Shown here: one piece after another, positions 1-7,782 of the stretch
Layout: each line of letters opens with the position of its first letter
Numbering within the stretch: the stretch's first letter is position 1
Position numbers and translations under genes: made by a program
Assembly (NCBI GenBank): GCA_021783995.1
Contig: JAJXTH010000008.1
Span: forward strand, 1 to 64,000
Origin: Pseudomonadota bacterium
GTDB taxonomy: Bacteria > Pseudomonadota > Gammaproteobacteria > Burkholderiales > Gallionellaceae
Direction: 5' to 3'
Length of the DNA stretch: 64,000 nt
The notes under the pieces: generated by a model
The model's database searches: none
The model's input: the letters and a program-made list of their open reading frames with translations, nothing else
Told to the model about the DNA's origin: nothing

Positions 1-123
1 CTTGATCCTTGATCCTTGATCCTTGATCCTTGATCCTTGATCCTTGATCCTTGATCCTTGATCCTTGATCCTTGATCCTTGATCCTTGATCCTTGATCCT
101 TGATCCTTGATCCTTGATCCTTG
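1..123. repeat. Heptamer tandem repeat (CTTGATC)n
   Basis: The window opens with about 17.6 uninterrupted, identical copies of the 7-base unit CTTGATC, ending at 123 where the pattern breaks to TTGGCC. It probably continues upstream of the window edge. Read on the other strand and rotated, the unit is GGATCAA, which resembles the GGATGCA/GGATTCA heptamers at the start of ispE near 52561. No reading frame or hairpin explains it. Confidence 0.97.
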
Positions 124-182
124 GCCTCTGTTGCAAAAATGCAACACTTTGTTAAGTTTTTGTGACAAACCGCGATATCCGC

Positions 183-210
183 TTGCATCAAAAATTAATA
201 TCCGCATAAT
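183..210 (+). promoter_or_regulatory. Probable sigma-70 promoter of the porin gene
   Basis: A -35-like TTGCAT at 183-188 is followed after 16 bases by a -10-like CATAAT at 205-210. This would start transcription near 217 and give a leader of about 90 bases before the porin. The region around it is AT-rich and holds no gene. Confidence 0.5.
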
Positions 211-305
211 GCGCTCCAGAATTTTCTGATGAAGAAAATTTAATTTGACTTGCCGAGATTCTGGCAAATCAGAGAACCTAAAACAATTTTATCGAGGATA
301 AATAG

Positions 306-1667
306 ATGAAGATGAACAAGATTCTGTTGGCCATCCTGGCTATGGGTGCGACTGCAGGCGTTGCGCAAGCCGAAGTCAACATGGTCAGCACCGATAGCAC
401 GAGTGTGAGCCTGTACGGTATTCTGGATGCAGGCATGGTTCAGATGACAGGCGCTGGCAACATCAGCCCCAACTTTGTGACTGGTGCTGTGCCTACTGCT
501 TCTGCAGGTGCTCACGTTGGCACGGTCCGCGGCATGATGAACGGTGGCGAGTCGCAATCACGTTGGGGCATCATGGGCTCTGAAGACCTGGGCGACGGCA
601 ACAAGGCCTTCTTCAAATTGGAATCTGCAATCGATCTGGGTAGTGGCAATCTGGCTACTTCAGGCCTGTCGGGCAGCAACGGCATTTCCGGTGCGACTTC
701 TACGCCCACTCACAACATGATCGCTGACACTTCACTGAACGGTCAGCTGTTCAACCGCAATGCATTGATCGGTCTGTCCAACAAGGACATGGGCGCAGTG
801 TCTTTCGGTCGTCAGAACAGCGTGCAGTTGGACGTCATTACTTCTACTGCGGGCGGCTATGATCCTGTGAACGCACAGATGTTTTCTCCTATCAACTTCT
901 CCGGCGCTTACGGCGGCGGCGCAGTGACCGACAACGCGCGCGTTGACAATGCGATCAAGTATGCGAACATGTTTGGCAATTTCAACGTGAACGCGATCTA
1001 TGCATTCGGCGGTATGGCAGGTTCCTCGACTGCTCGCAGTAATGCGCAGTTGAACGTCGGCTATGAAGCTGACACCTTCGGTATTCAGTTGGCAACTCAA
1101 CAGGCACACGATACAACTGCCCTGAATCCAGGCACCGTAGGCGCTTTGGCAGCTGGTCCCTACACCATCAATGCGCAGTTCCTGAACCAGACTTCCTACA
1201 TGCTGACAGGTCGCGTGAAGGTGACAGATCCGCTGATGCTGAAGGCCGGTTACGAGCGCATGGAATACAATGCGCCTAGCGACTTCTCTGCTGACAAAGC
1301 GATGAACACGATCTACAGCTACACCATCGCAACTGCGACTGCATTCACGGGCCCACAAAAGAACCTGAACGTGTACTGGCTGGGTGCGAACTACGATGTT
1401 TCTTCCAGGACGAAGGTGTCTGTCGGCTACTACGATGTAGAACTGCCATCCGGCACCGGTACTGGTGGTGGTACCACTTATACTACCAGCGGCAGCGACA
1501 AGTACTTCTCTGCGATGGTCGAGTACAACCTGAGCAAGAAGACTAATGTCTATGCGGCATTCATGCAGGATAAGAAGTCCGGTGCTATGGCATTCACAGG
1601 TGCAGCTGGCGCTTATGTGCCTAACACCTTCAACACCTACGGTGCTGGTCTGCGCGTCAAGTTCTAA
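306..1667 (+). CDS. Gram-negative general porin (outer-membrane trimeric porin family)
   Basis: This 453-residue protein begins with a clear signal peptide (about residues 1-22, ending VAQA) followed by porin sequence: alternating polar and hydrophobic strands rich in Gly, Tyr, Asn and Thr. Early it has SVSLYGILDAGM, the typical first strand of betaproteobacterial porins, and it ends in GAGLRVKF with the C-terminal Phe used by the BAM machinery. The start at 306 has a purine-rich site (GAGGATA) just upstream. Such proteins are diffusion channels for small hydrophilic solutes. Length is slightly above the usual 350-420 residues because of Gly/Thr/Ala-rich loops. It is transcribed alone, between its own promoter and a strong terminator. 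Substrate preference cannot be read from the sequence. Confidence 0.93.
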   Translation: MKMNKILLAILAMGATAGVAQAEVNMVSTDSTSVSLYGILDAGMVQMTGAGNISPNFVTGAVPTASAGAHVGTVRGMMNGGESQSRWGIMGSEDLGDGNKAFFKLESAIDLGSGNLATSGLSGSNGISGATSTPTHNMIADTSLNGQLFNRNALIGLSNKDMGAVSFGRQNSVQLDVITSTAGGYDPVNAQMFSPINFSGAYGGGAVTDNARVDNAIKYANMFGNFNVNAIYAFGGMAGSSTARSNAQLNVGYEADTFGIQLATQQAHDTTALNPGTVGALAAGPYTINAQFLNQTSYMLTGRVKVTDPLMLKAGYERMEYNAPSDFSADKAMNTIYSYTIATATAFTGPQKNLNVYWLGANYDVSSRTKVSVGYYDVELPSGTGTGGGTTYTTSGSDKYFSAMVEYNLSKKTNVYAAFMQDKKSGAMAFTGAAGAYVPNTFNTYGAGLRVKF

Positions 1668-1668
1668 T

Positions 1669-1738
1669 GCATTGTCGTTCCCGCGAAGGCGGGACCCAGT
1701 TTAAGAACTGGATCCCTGTTTGCAGGGAGATGACGAAT
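1669..1738. repeat. REP-like imperfect palindrome
   Basis: Just after the porin stop lies an imperfect palindrome. The left arm carries GTCGTTCCCGCGAAGGCGGG and CCCAGTT; the right arm mirrors it as AACTGGATCCCTG and CATCTCCCTGCAAACAGGGA on the opposite strand. It belongs to the same family as the elements near 14192, 19250 and 51920. No transposase is linked to it in this window. Confidence 0.75.
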
Positions 1739-1760
1739 GAATTAGGATGAACAAAGAAAA

Positions 1761-1791
1761 ACCCACCGCGGAAACGCGGTGGGTTTTTTTT
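1761..1791 (+). terminator. Rho-independent terminator of the porin gene
   Basis: A perfect 10-base stem (ACCCACCGCG / CGCGGTGGGT) with a GAAA tetraloop is followed by a run of eight T. It separates the porin from the two-component system downstream. Confidence 0.93.
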
Positions 1792-1890
1792 GGGGTTTAA
1801 ATGATGAAATATTGTTAATGGATGCTGTCTTGCGATTGTGATATTTTTCATATGTTTAATGCAGTCAATATCATTTCATCTGGAGCGCGG

Positions 1891-2577
1891 ATGGCAAGAA
1901 TTCTGGTCATAGAAGACGATGCGATCACGGCGCAGGAAATCGTGAACGAGCTTGCCAGCCACGATTTCGAGGTCGAATGGGCGAGCACGGGTAACGAGGG
2001 TTTGGCGCGCGCGCTCACCGGGAATCACGATCTGATCACACTGGACCGCATGTTGCCTGCGATGAACGGGCTTTCCATCGTCACTGCGCTGCGGGAGAAA
2101 AAGATAGACACGCCTGTGCTGATGATCAGCGCATTGAGCGACGTGGACGAACGAGTGGACGGCCTGCGTGCAGGCGGCGACGATTACATGGTGAAGCCTT
2201 TCGCGCCAGAGGAGATGGCGGCAAGGGTGGAGGTCCTATTGCGCCGCCGCAATCCCCCTTCGCGTGAACACAAGCTGCGCGTATCCGATCTTGAACTCGA
2301 TCTCGTTGCAAGGCAGGTGATGCGAGGGGAGAAGGTGCTGGACCTTCTGCCCACGGAGCTCCGGTTGCTTGAATACATGATGCGCAATTCCGGACAGATA
2401 CTCACGCGCACCATGCTGTTCGAATCGGTCTGGGGCTATCACTTCGATCCCGGCACCAACATCATAGACGTGCACATCGCGAGGCTGCGCCGCAAGGTGG
2501 ATGCACCCAACATGCCGCCGCTCATACACACGGTGCGCGGTTCGGGCTATACGCTGAGCGAACATTTCTCCAAGTGA
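1891..2577 (+). CDS. OmpR-family response regulator
   Basis: The 228-residue product is a two-domain response regulator. The N-terminal receiver has the acidic pair in VIEDD (residues 9-10), the phospho-acceptor Asp52 in LDRMLP and the conserved Lys in VKPF near residue 102. The C-terminal half is an OmpR/PhoB winged helix (ELRLLEYMMRNSGQILTR ... VRGSGY). An in-frame ATG exists upstream at 1822, but the ATG at 1891 is preceded by TGGAGCG and gives the standard start MARILVIED. It overlaps the sensor kinase gene and precedes an RND efflux cluster, so regulation of that cluster is the natural hypothesis. The RMLP sequence replaces the more common LMLP after the phospho-acceptor. Confidence 0.93.
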   Translation: MARILVIEDDAITAQEIVNELASHDFEVEWASTGNEGLARALTGNHDLITLDRMLPAMNGLSIVTALREKKIDTPVLMISALSDVDERVDGLRAGGDDYMVKPFAPEEMAARVEVLLRRRNPPSREHKLRVSDLELDLVARQVMRGEKVLDLLPTELRLLEYMMRNSGQILTRTMLFESVWGYHFDPGTNIIDVHIARLRRKVDAPNMPPLIHTVRGSGYTLSEHFSK

Positions 2578-3941
2578 GCATTTCCTCCAAAGTCTCGCGC
2601 ACGGTCGTGTTCAGGCTGACGCTGTTCTACAGCCTGTTTTTTGCGCTCTGCGTGGTGTTGTTGCTGGGCTTCGTGTATTGGCAGACAGCGCGCGAGATGA
2701 ACAGGCGTGTGGACCAGATCCTGACTCTGGAGAAACGGCATTTTGCCGCACTCCCGACTGATCGGCTGCCGGACGAAATAGACAGATCCGTTGCGCGCGA
2801 TCAGCGTCATGTCTATCTTTATGGTCTGTTTGCGCCAGACGGGCACTGGATTTCCGGCAACATGCAGCAGTTGCCGGGAGGTATCCCGATGAATGGCAGG
2901 ATATATCAGGTGGATCTCCTCGTGCCTCACATCCAGGAGGATCTGCTTCCTGCGCGGGTTATGATATACAGGCTGGCGAGCGGCGAACTGCTGTTGCTCG
3001 GGCACGATGTGAAGCAACTGATCGAGTTTGGCGATTTGATGAAGATCACATTCGCCTGGGGCGGATCTCTCACCATCCTGCTGGGTCTCGTGTTCGGCAT
3101 CGTGCTGAGTTCGCATCCCCTGAGCAGGATAGAGCAGATCCAGAAGGTGTGTGAGCGCATCATGCTGGGCGACATCAGGCAGCGGTTGCCGGTCGGAAAG
3201 CGCAGCGACGAACTCGACATGCTTGCCGCCATCGTGAACCGAATGCTGGACGAGATAGAGAGACTGATGTCCGAGATCAAGGGGGCGGGCGACAACATCG
3301 CGCATGATCTGCGCACGCCGCTGACCCGTCTGCGCGTGCTGCTCTACAGGGTGCAGCAGCAGCTTGGCGAGGCCCCGGCGCAGCGCGTCATGGTGGATCA
3401 GGCGATCACCGAAGTGGACTCCCTGCTCTTGAGATTCCGCGCGCTTTTGCGCATCTCCGAAATCGAGAACAAACAGAGGCGCGCGGGCTTCAAGACCATA
3501 CGCCTCCCGGACATCCTGGAGCAGGCGGTCAGCCTGATCTCGCCGCTTGCGGAAGAGAAGTCAATACGGATGTCCATGAAGACCGAGGTGGTCAATCCGG
3601 TGCATGGCGACGGAGAGTTGCTGGTCGAGGCGATGATCAATATTCTGGACAATGCGATCAAGTTCACTCCTGCGGAGGGAAGAGTCGAAGTGAGCCTGAA
3701 ACAGGATGACAGGGGGCCGCGCATCGACATTACGGACAGCGGGATCGGCATCAAGGAGAGCGAGAGGGTGCTGGTTCTGAACCGTTTCTATCGCAGCGAA
3801 AACGATCTGAAGCTGCCGGGCTACGGTCTGGGTCTGGCGATCGTGATGGCGATTATCAAGCTTCATGGCTTCGGGTTCGAACTCTCGGACGCCGGACCCG
3901 GCACGCGCGTGACGATATTCTGCTGGCCGCACAGCATCTAG
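2574..3941 (+). CDS. Membrane sensor histidine kinase
   Basis: The 455-residue kinase starts with GTG at 2574, overlapping the regulator stop (GTGA), a sign of translational coupling. Order of parts: membrane helix at about residues 12-36, a periplasmic sensor loop of about 120 residues, a second helix at about 160-178, a HAMP linker, the dimerisation/phospho-acceptor helix with His244 in AHDLRTPL, an N box (DNAIKF) and G boxes (DSGIGI, GYGLGLAI). All catalytic boxes are present. The sensor loop has no recognisable ligand motif. It would phosphorylate the partner at 1891-2577 and probably controls the RND genes that begin 59 bases downstream. Confidence 0.93.
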   Translation: MSISSKVSRTVVFRLTLFYSLFFALCVVLLLGFVYWQTAREMNRRVDQILTLEKRHFAALPTDRLPDEIDRSVARDQRHVYLYGLFAPDGHWISGNMQQLPGGIPMNGRIYQVDLLVPHIQEDLLPARVMIYRLASGELLLLGHDVKQLIEFGDLMKITFAWGGSLTILLGLVFGIVLSSHPLSRIEQIQKVCERIMLGDIRQRLPVGKRSDELDMLAAIVNRMLDEIERLMSEIKGAGDNIAHDLRTPLTRLRVLLYRVQQQLGEAPAQRVMVDQAITEVDSLLLRFRALLRISEIENKQRRAGFKTIRLPDILEQAVSLISPLAEEKSIRMSMKTEVVNPVHGDGELLVEAMINILDNAIKFTPAEGRVEVSLKQDDRGPRIDITDSGIGIKESERVLVLNRFYRSENDLKLPGYGLGLAIVMAIIKLHGFGFELSDAGPGTRVTIFCWPHSI

Positions 3942-4000
3942 GTGCTGCATTATCGGGCCTGATCGACAGGCTTTCAATTCATCGACAGGAGTGAGCTCGC

Positions 4001-7000
4001 ATGTTGTGGATTGTAAGGATAGCACTGAGTCGCCCCTACACATTCATCGTGCTGGCGCTGCTGATCCTGATCATAGGCCCGCTGGTCTATGCGAACATGC
4101 GCACGGACATCTTTCCCGACATCAGGGTGCCCGTGGTGAGCGTGGTCTGGGCATACAACGGTTTGCCGCCGGACGACATGTCGGATCGCATCATCACCTA
4201 TTACGAGAGGCAGCTGTCCACTGCCGTCAACGACATAGAGCACATCGAGTCGCAGTCTTTGCCGGGCATGGGTGTAGTGAAGATATTCTTCCAGCCCGAC
4301 GTCAACATCAATGCAGCGGTGAGTCAGGTCACGGCGCTCTCGCAGACGGTGCTGAAGCGGCTGCCGCCCGGCATCACACCACCGCTGGTTCTGAGCTACA
4401 ACGCATCCAGCGTGCCGGTGATGCAGCTCGCACTGTCCAGCGATACCCTGCTTGACAACCAGCTGTTCGACCTGGCGAACAATTTCATACGCCCGATACT
4501 GGCCCAGGTGCGCGCGGCCATTCCCTCTCCCTATGGCGGAAAGAACCGACAGGTCCAGGTCGATCTCGACATGCAGGCACTGCGCTCCAAGGGGCTGACT
4601 CCCCAGGACGTGACTACGGCCATCCTGAAGCAGAATCTGATCATCCCGGCCGGAACGGAAAAGATAGGGCGTTATGAATTCAACGTGAAACTCAATTCCA
4701 GCCCCACCGTGCTGGATGAGCTAAACGACCTGCCGGTCAAGTCGGTAAAAGGATCTGCGATTCTCTTGCGCGATGTGGCGCATGTGAGGGACGGATATTC
4801 TCCGCAGCAGAACATGGTGAGGGTGAACGGAAGGCATTCTGTTCTGACAACCATACAGAAGAATGGTAGCGCCTCAACGCTCGACATCATCGAAAACGTC
4901 AAGGCGCTTTTGCCGCGGGTGATGGCGGGCTCGCCGCCCGGGCTGATCCTCAAGGTGGTGGGCGACCAGTCGGTATTCGTGAGGTCTGCAGTGGACGGCG
5001 TGATCCGCGAAGGCGTGATCGCAGCAGCGCTCACGGGGCTGATGATATTGCTCTTTCTAGGTAGCTGGCGCTCCACGCTGATCATCGCGATATCGATTCC
5101 GCTCGCAGTGCTCTCAGCAATCATCGCGCTGGCGGCAAGCGGGCAGACGCTCAACATCATGACGCTGGGCGGGCTTGCCCTTGCGGTCGGGATACTGGTC
5201 GACGATGCCACGGTCACGATAGAGAACATGAACTGGCATCTGGAGAGCGGCAAGCATGTGGAGGCTTCCATCATGGACGGTGCGCATCAGATAGTCGTGC
5301 CCGCGTTCGTGTCGCTGCTTTGCATCTGCATCGTATTCATCCCGATGTTCTTTCTCGAGGGTGTGGCGAAATATCTCTTCGTGCCGCTGGCCGAGGCGGT
5401 GATATTCTCCATGGTCTCGTCCTTCATCCTTTCGCGCACGCTGGTGCCCACGCTCGCCAAGTATCTTTTGCGAGCCCGTCTGCAGCACGGCGCAGAGGAA
5501 ACGCACTCGAAAAATCCGCTGGCAAGATTCCAGCGCGGATTCGAGGAAAGGTTCGGCCGGGTAAGGGAGGGCTACAAGGCGCTGCTGCATCTAGCGCTCT
5601 CTCGTCGCCATGGATTCATCGCACTGTTTCTGGGCTTCGTGCTGATTTCCTTCTCACTGGTCCCATGGCTTGGCCGCAATTTCTTTCCCGCCGTGGATGC
5701 GGGTGAGATCAAGCTGCACGTGCGCGCGCCTACCGGAACTAGGATAGAAGAGACTGCGCGACTCTGCGACGAGATAGAGAGGAGCATCAGGCGCGAGATA
5801 CCGCCTTCGGAGATCAAAAATATTATCGACAACATCGGGTTGCCGGTAAGCGGGATCAATCTCACCTACAGCAATTCGTCCCCGGTGGGGCCGGCCGATG
5901 CGGACATACTGATCTCGCTGAACCGCGGGCACAGGCCCACGGAACAATATGTGAAGTTGCTGCGCGCCCACCTCGAGGATGATTTCCCTGGCGCATCCTT
6001 TGCATTCCTGCCTGCGGACATCGTGAGCCAGATACTGAATTTCGGCATGCCGGCGCCGATCAATGTTCAGGTGGTTGGCTTCAATCGGGCGGTCAACCGG
6101 GAATATGCAGCAAAAATCTTGAGCCGCATCAGAAGGGTGTCGGGTCTGGTCGATGTGCGCATCCAGCAGGCGTTCAATCAGCCCGAACTCGATGTGAATG
6201 TGAACCGCACGAGGGCAAGAGAGCTTGGGCTTACCCAGAGCGATGTCGCGACCAATTTGCTGGTCGCGCTTTCTGGCAGTTTGCAGACAGCACCCAACTT
6301 CTGGGTCAATCCGGGCAACAAGGTTTCCTATCCGGTTGTCGTTCAGGTTCCGCAGTACCGTCTTGATACGCTGAACGAACTTCAGGACATTCCGGTATCG
6401 CAGGGGCAGGGAAAATCGCCGCAATCCGAACTGCTGGGTTCGCTTGCGACCGTCACCATGGGGCAGGGTGAGGCCGTGGTCTCGCACTACGACGTCGAGC
6501 CCACGATAGACATATATGGCTCCGCGCAGGGACGTGACCTGGGCGCTGTGGCAAGAGACATCAGGAAGATATTGCAGGATACAAAAATGGAAGTGCCCAG
6601 GGGTTCCTATGTCGTGATGCGCGGCCAGGTGAAGGCGATGGATGAATCGTACAGGGGGCTGCTGTTCGGCCTGCTGGGCGCGATCGTGCTGATCTATCTG
6701 CTGATCGTGGTCAACTTCCAGTCGTGGCTCGATCCATTCGTGATCATCACCGCGTTGCCCGCAGCCCTCGCAGGCATCGTCTGGATGCTTTTCCTGACAA
6801 ACACCACGCTGTCCGTGCCCGCGCTGATCGGCTCCATCATGTGCATGGGGGTGGCGACGGCAAACAGCATACTGGTGGTGAGCTTCGCGCGCGAGAGGAT
6901 GCGCGAGGGAGATAGCGGCATGACGGCGGCGCTCGAGGCGGGCTTCATCCGATTTCGTCCGGTGCTGATGACGGCCCTCGCGATGATGATAGGCATGGCA

Positions 7001-7174
7001 CCCATGGCGTTGGGTCTGGGCGAAGGCGGAGAGCAGAATGCGCCGCTTGGTCGCGCGGTGATAGGCGGTCTGGCCTTCGCCACGGTCGCGACACTGTTCT
7101 TCGTGCCTGTGGTGTTCAGCCTTGTGCACAAGGCGCACGAGCACGTTGCCGAGGTCATGCATCACCCTGTTTGA
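4001..7174 (+). CDS. RND efflux permease, first copy (AcrB/HAE1-like)
   Basis: This 1057-residue inner-membrane proton-driven pump has the RND layout: TM1 (about residues 11-29), a large periplasmic porter/docking loop, TM2-6, a second large loop and TM8-12. TM4 carries the Asp pair (Asp401-Asp402 in LVDDATV) that relays protons in AcrB. The TM10 lysine of AcrB (Lys940) is not present: the equivalent segment reads VATANSILVVSFARE with Ala954. It lacks the metal-site pattern expected of CusA, so export of drugs or organic compounds is more likely, but the substrate is unknown. It lies downstream of the two-component system, has no adaptor of its own directly adjacent, and has a close paralogue at 7783. 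Confidence 0.93.
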   Translation: MLWIVRIALSRPYTFIVLALLILIIGPLVYANMRTDIFPDIRVPVVSVVWAYNGLPPDDMSDRIITYYERQLSTAVNDIEHIESQSLPGMGVVKIFFQPDVNINAAVSQVTALSQTVLKRLPPGITPPLVLSYNASSVPVMQLALSSDTLLDNQLFDLANNFIRPILAQVRAAIPSPYGGKNRQVQVDLDMQALRSKGLTPQDVTTAILKQNLIIPAGTEKIGRYEFNVKLNSSPTVLDELNDLPVKSVKGSAILLRDVAHVRDGYSPQQNMVRVNGRHSVLTTIQKNGSASTLDIIENVKALLPRVMAGSPPGLILKVVGDQSVFVRSAVDGVIREGVIAAALTGLMILLFLGSWRSTLIIAISIPLAVLSAIIALAASGQTLNIMTLGGLALAVGILVDDATVTIENMNWHLESGKHVEASIMDGAHQIVVPAFVSLLCICIVFIPMFFLEGVAKYLFVPLAEAVIFSMVSSFILSRTLVPTLAKYLLRARLQHGAEETHSKNPLARFQRGFEERFGRVREGYKALLHLALSRRHGFIALFLGFVLISFSLVPWLGRNFFPAVDAGEIKLHVRAPTGTRIEETARLCDEIERSIRREIPPSEIKNIIDNIGLPVSGINLTYSNSSPVGPADADILISLNRGHRPTEQYVKLLRAHLEDDFPGASFAFLPADIVSQILNFGMPAPINVQVVGFNRAVNREYAAKILSRIRRVSGLVDVRIQQAFNQPELDVNVNRTRARELGLTQSDVATNLLVALSGSLQTAPNFWVNPGNKVSYPVVVQVPQYRLDTLNELQDIPVSQGQGKSPQSELLGSLATVTMGQGEAVVSHYDVEPTIDIYGSAQGRDLGAVARDIRKILQDTKMEVPRGSYVVMRGQVKAMDESYRGLLFGLLGAIVLIYLLIVVNFQSWLDPFVIITALPAALAGIVWMLFLTNTTLSVPALIGSIMCMGVATANSILVVSFARERMREGDSGMTAALEAGFIRFRPVLMTALAMMIGMAPMALGLGEGGEQNAPLGRAVIGGLAFATVATLFFVPVVFSLVHKAHEHVAEVMHHPV

Positions 7175-7192
7175 ATTCTATAAGGAGGCTAC

Positions 7193-7609
7193 ATGAAGCT
7201 GGAAAAGGAAGTCGAGGAGTTGATAGGAGTGGAGGTCGAGTTGAGGACGAAGGCGGATCTCAAGGAAAGCCAGTCGCACAGGCTTGCAGGGGTTGAAGCG
7301 AGGCTTTCCGAAATAAATGCTGCACATCCCGGCATCATAGAGCACGTGCGCAGGGATATCGCGCAGGGCATGGCCTTGCAGGGACACAGGAATGCACAGC
7401 ATGGGCTTTCCCTGGCCAGGAAAAAACTTTTTCCTCTGGCCAAGAGAACGGCCCGGGGGTTCGTCGTCAGTGCGGAGGCAATAGAGCAGCTCAACCGTGA
7501 AGGCGCTGCGATAGGTCGCCACACGCAGATTGCGCTGGAGCAAAACAAGCTTTGCACGCGCCTCGAAAACGGCGATCTTCTGCTTCCGTGGGAATGGGCG
7601 ACCCGATGA
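7193..7609 (+). CDS. Small soluble helical protein of unknown function
   Basis: I do not recognise this 138-residue protein. It starts 18 bases after the first RND gene behind an excellent Shine-Dalgarno sequence (AAGGAGG), so it is very likely translated and co-transcribed with it. It is strongly charged, predicted mostly helical (Glu/Lys/Arg/Leu-rich N-terminal 60 residues, coiled-coil-like) and has no signal peptide or membrane segment, which places it in the cytoplasm. It ends in LLLPWEWATR. There is one Cys and no metal or nucleotide motif. It sits between two paralogous permeases; a regulatory or assembly role would be pure inference. Confidence 0.8.
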   Translation: MKLEKEVEELIGVEVELRTKADLKESQSHRLAGVEARLSEINAAHPGIIEHVRRDIAQGMALQGHRNAQHGLSLARKKLFPLAKRTARGFVVSAEAIEQLNREGAAIGRHTQIALEQNKLCTRLENGDLLLPWEWATR

Positions 7610-7782
7610 TACACGCGCATGCAACATGGATATTTGCATTGCAATCAAGGCTAAGCTGTTAATTAAACTTTGTTAATATTCCGTTGCAATTTGCATAGTT
7701 CGGTACAATGCCGCAGCTTTGGCGATCCGCAGGCATGAGCGGATAAGCCGGGAAGAAATCTTTAAAACTGGAGTGGCCTCAT

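Noticed and set aside
1-123. CRISPR-like array
   Set aside because: The units are 7 bases, identical and directly adjacent; there are no spacers and no cas genes in view.
732-1358. Long minus-strand frame opposite the porin
   Set aside because: It is a shadow of the porin coding sequence, with no start site, family or ribosome binding site.
5654-7165. 503-codon minus-strand frame inside the first RND gene
   Set aside because: Sequence is His/Arg/Gln-rich noise mirrored from the permease; the same appears opposite the second copy.
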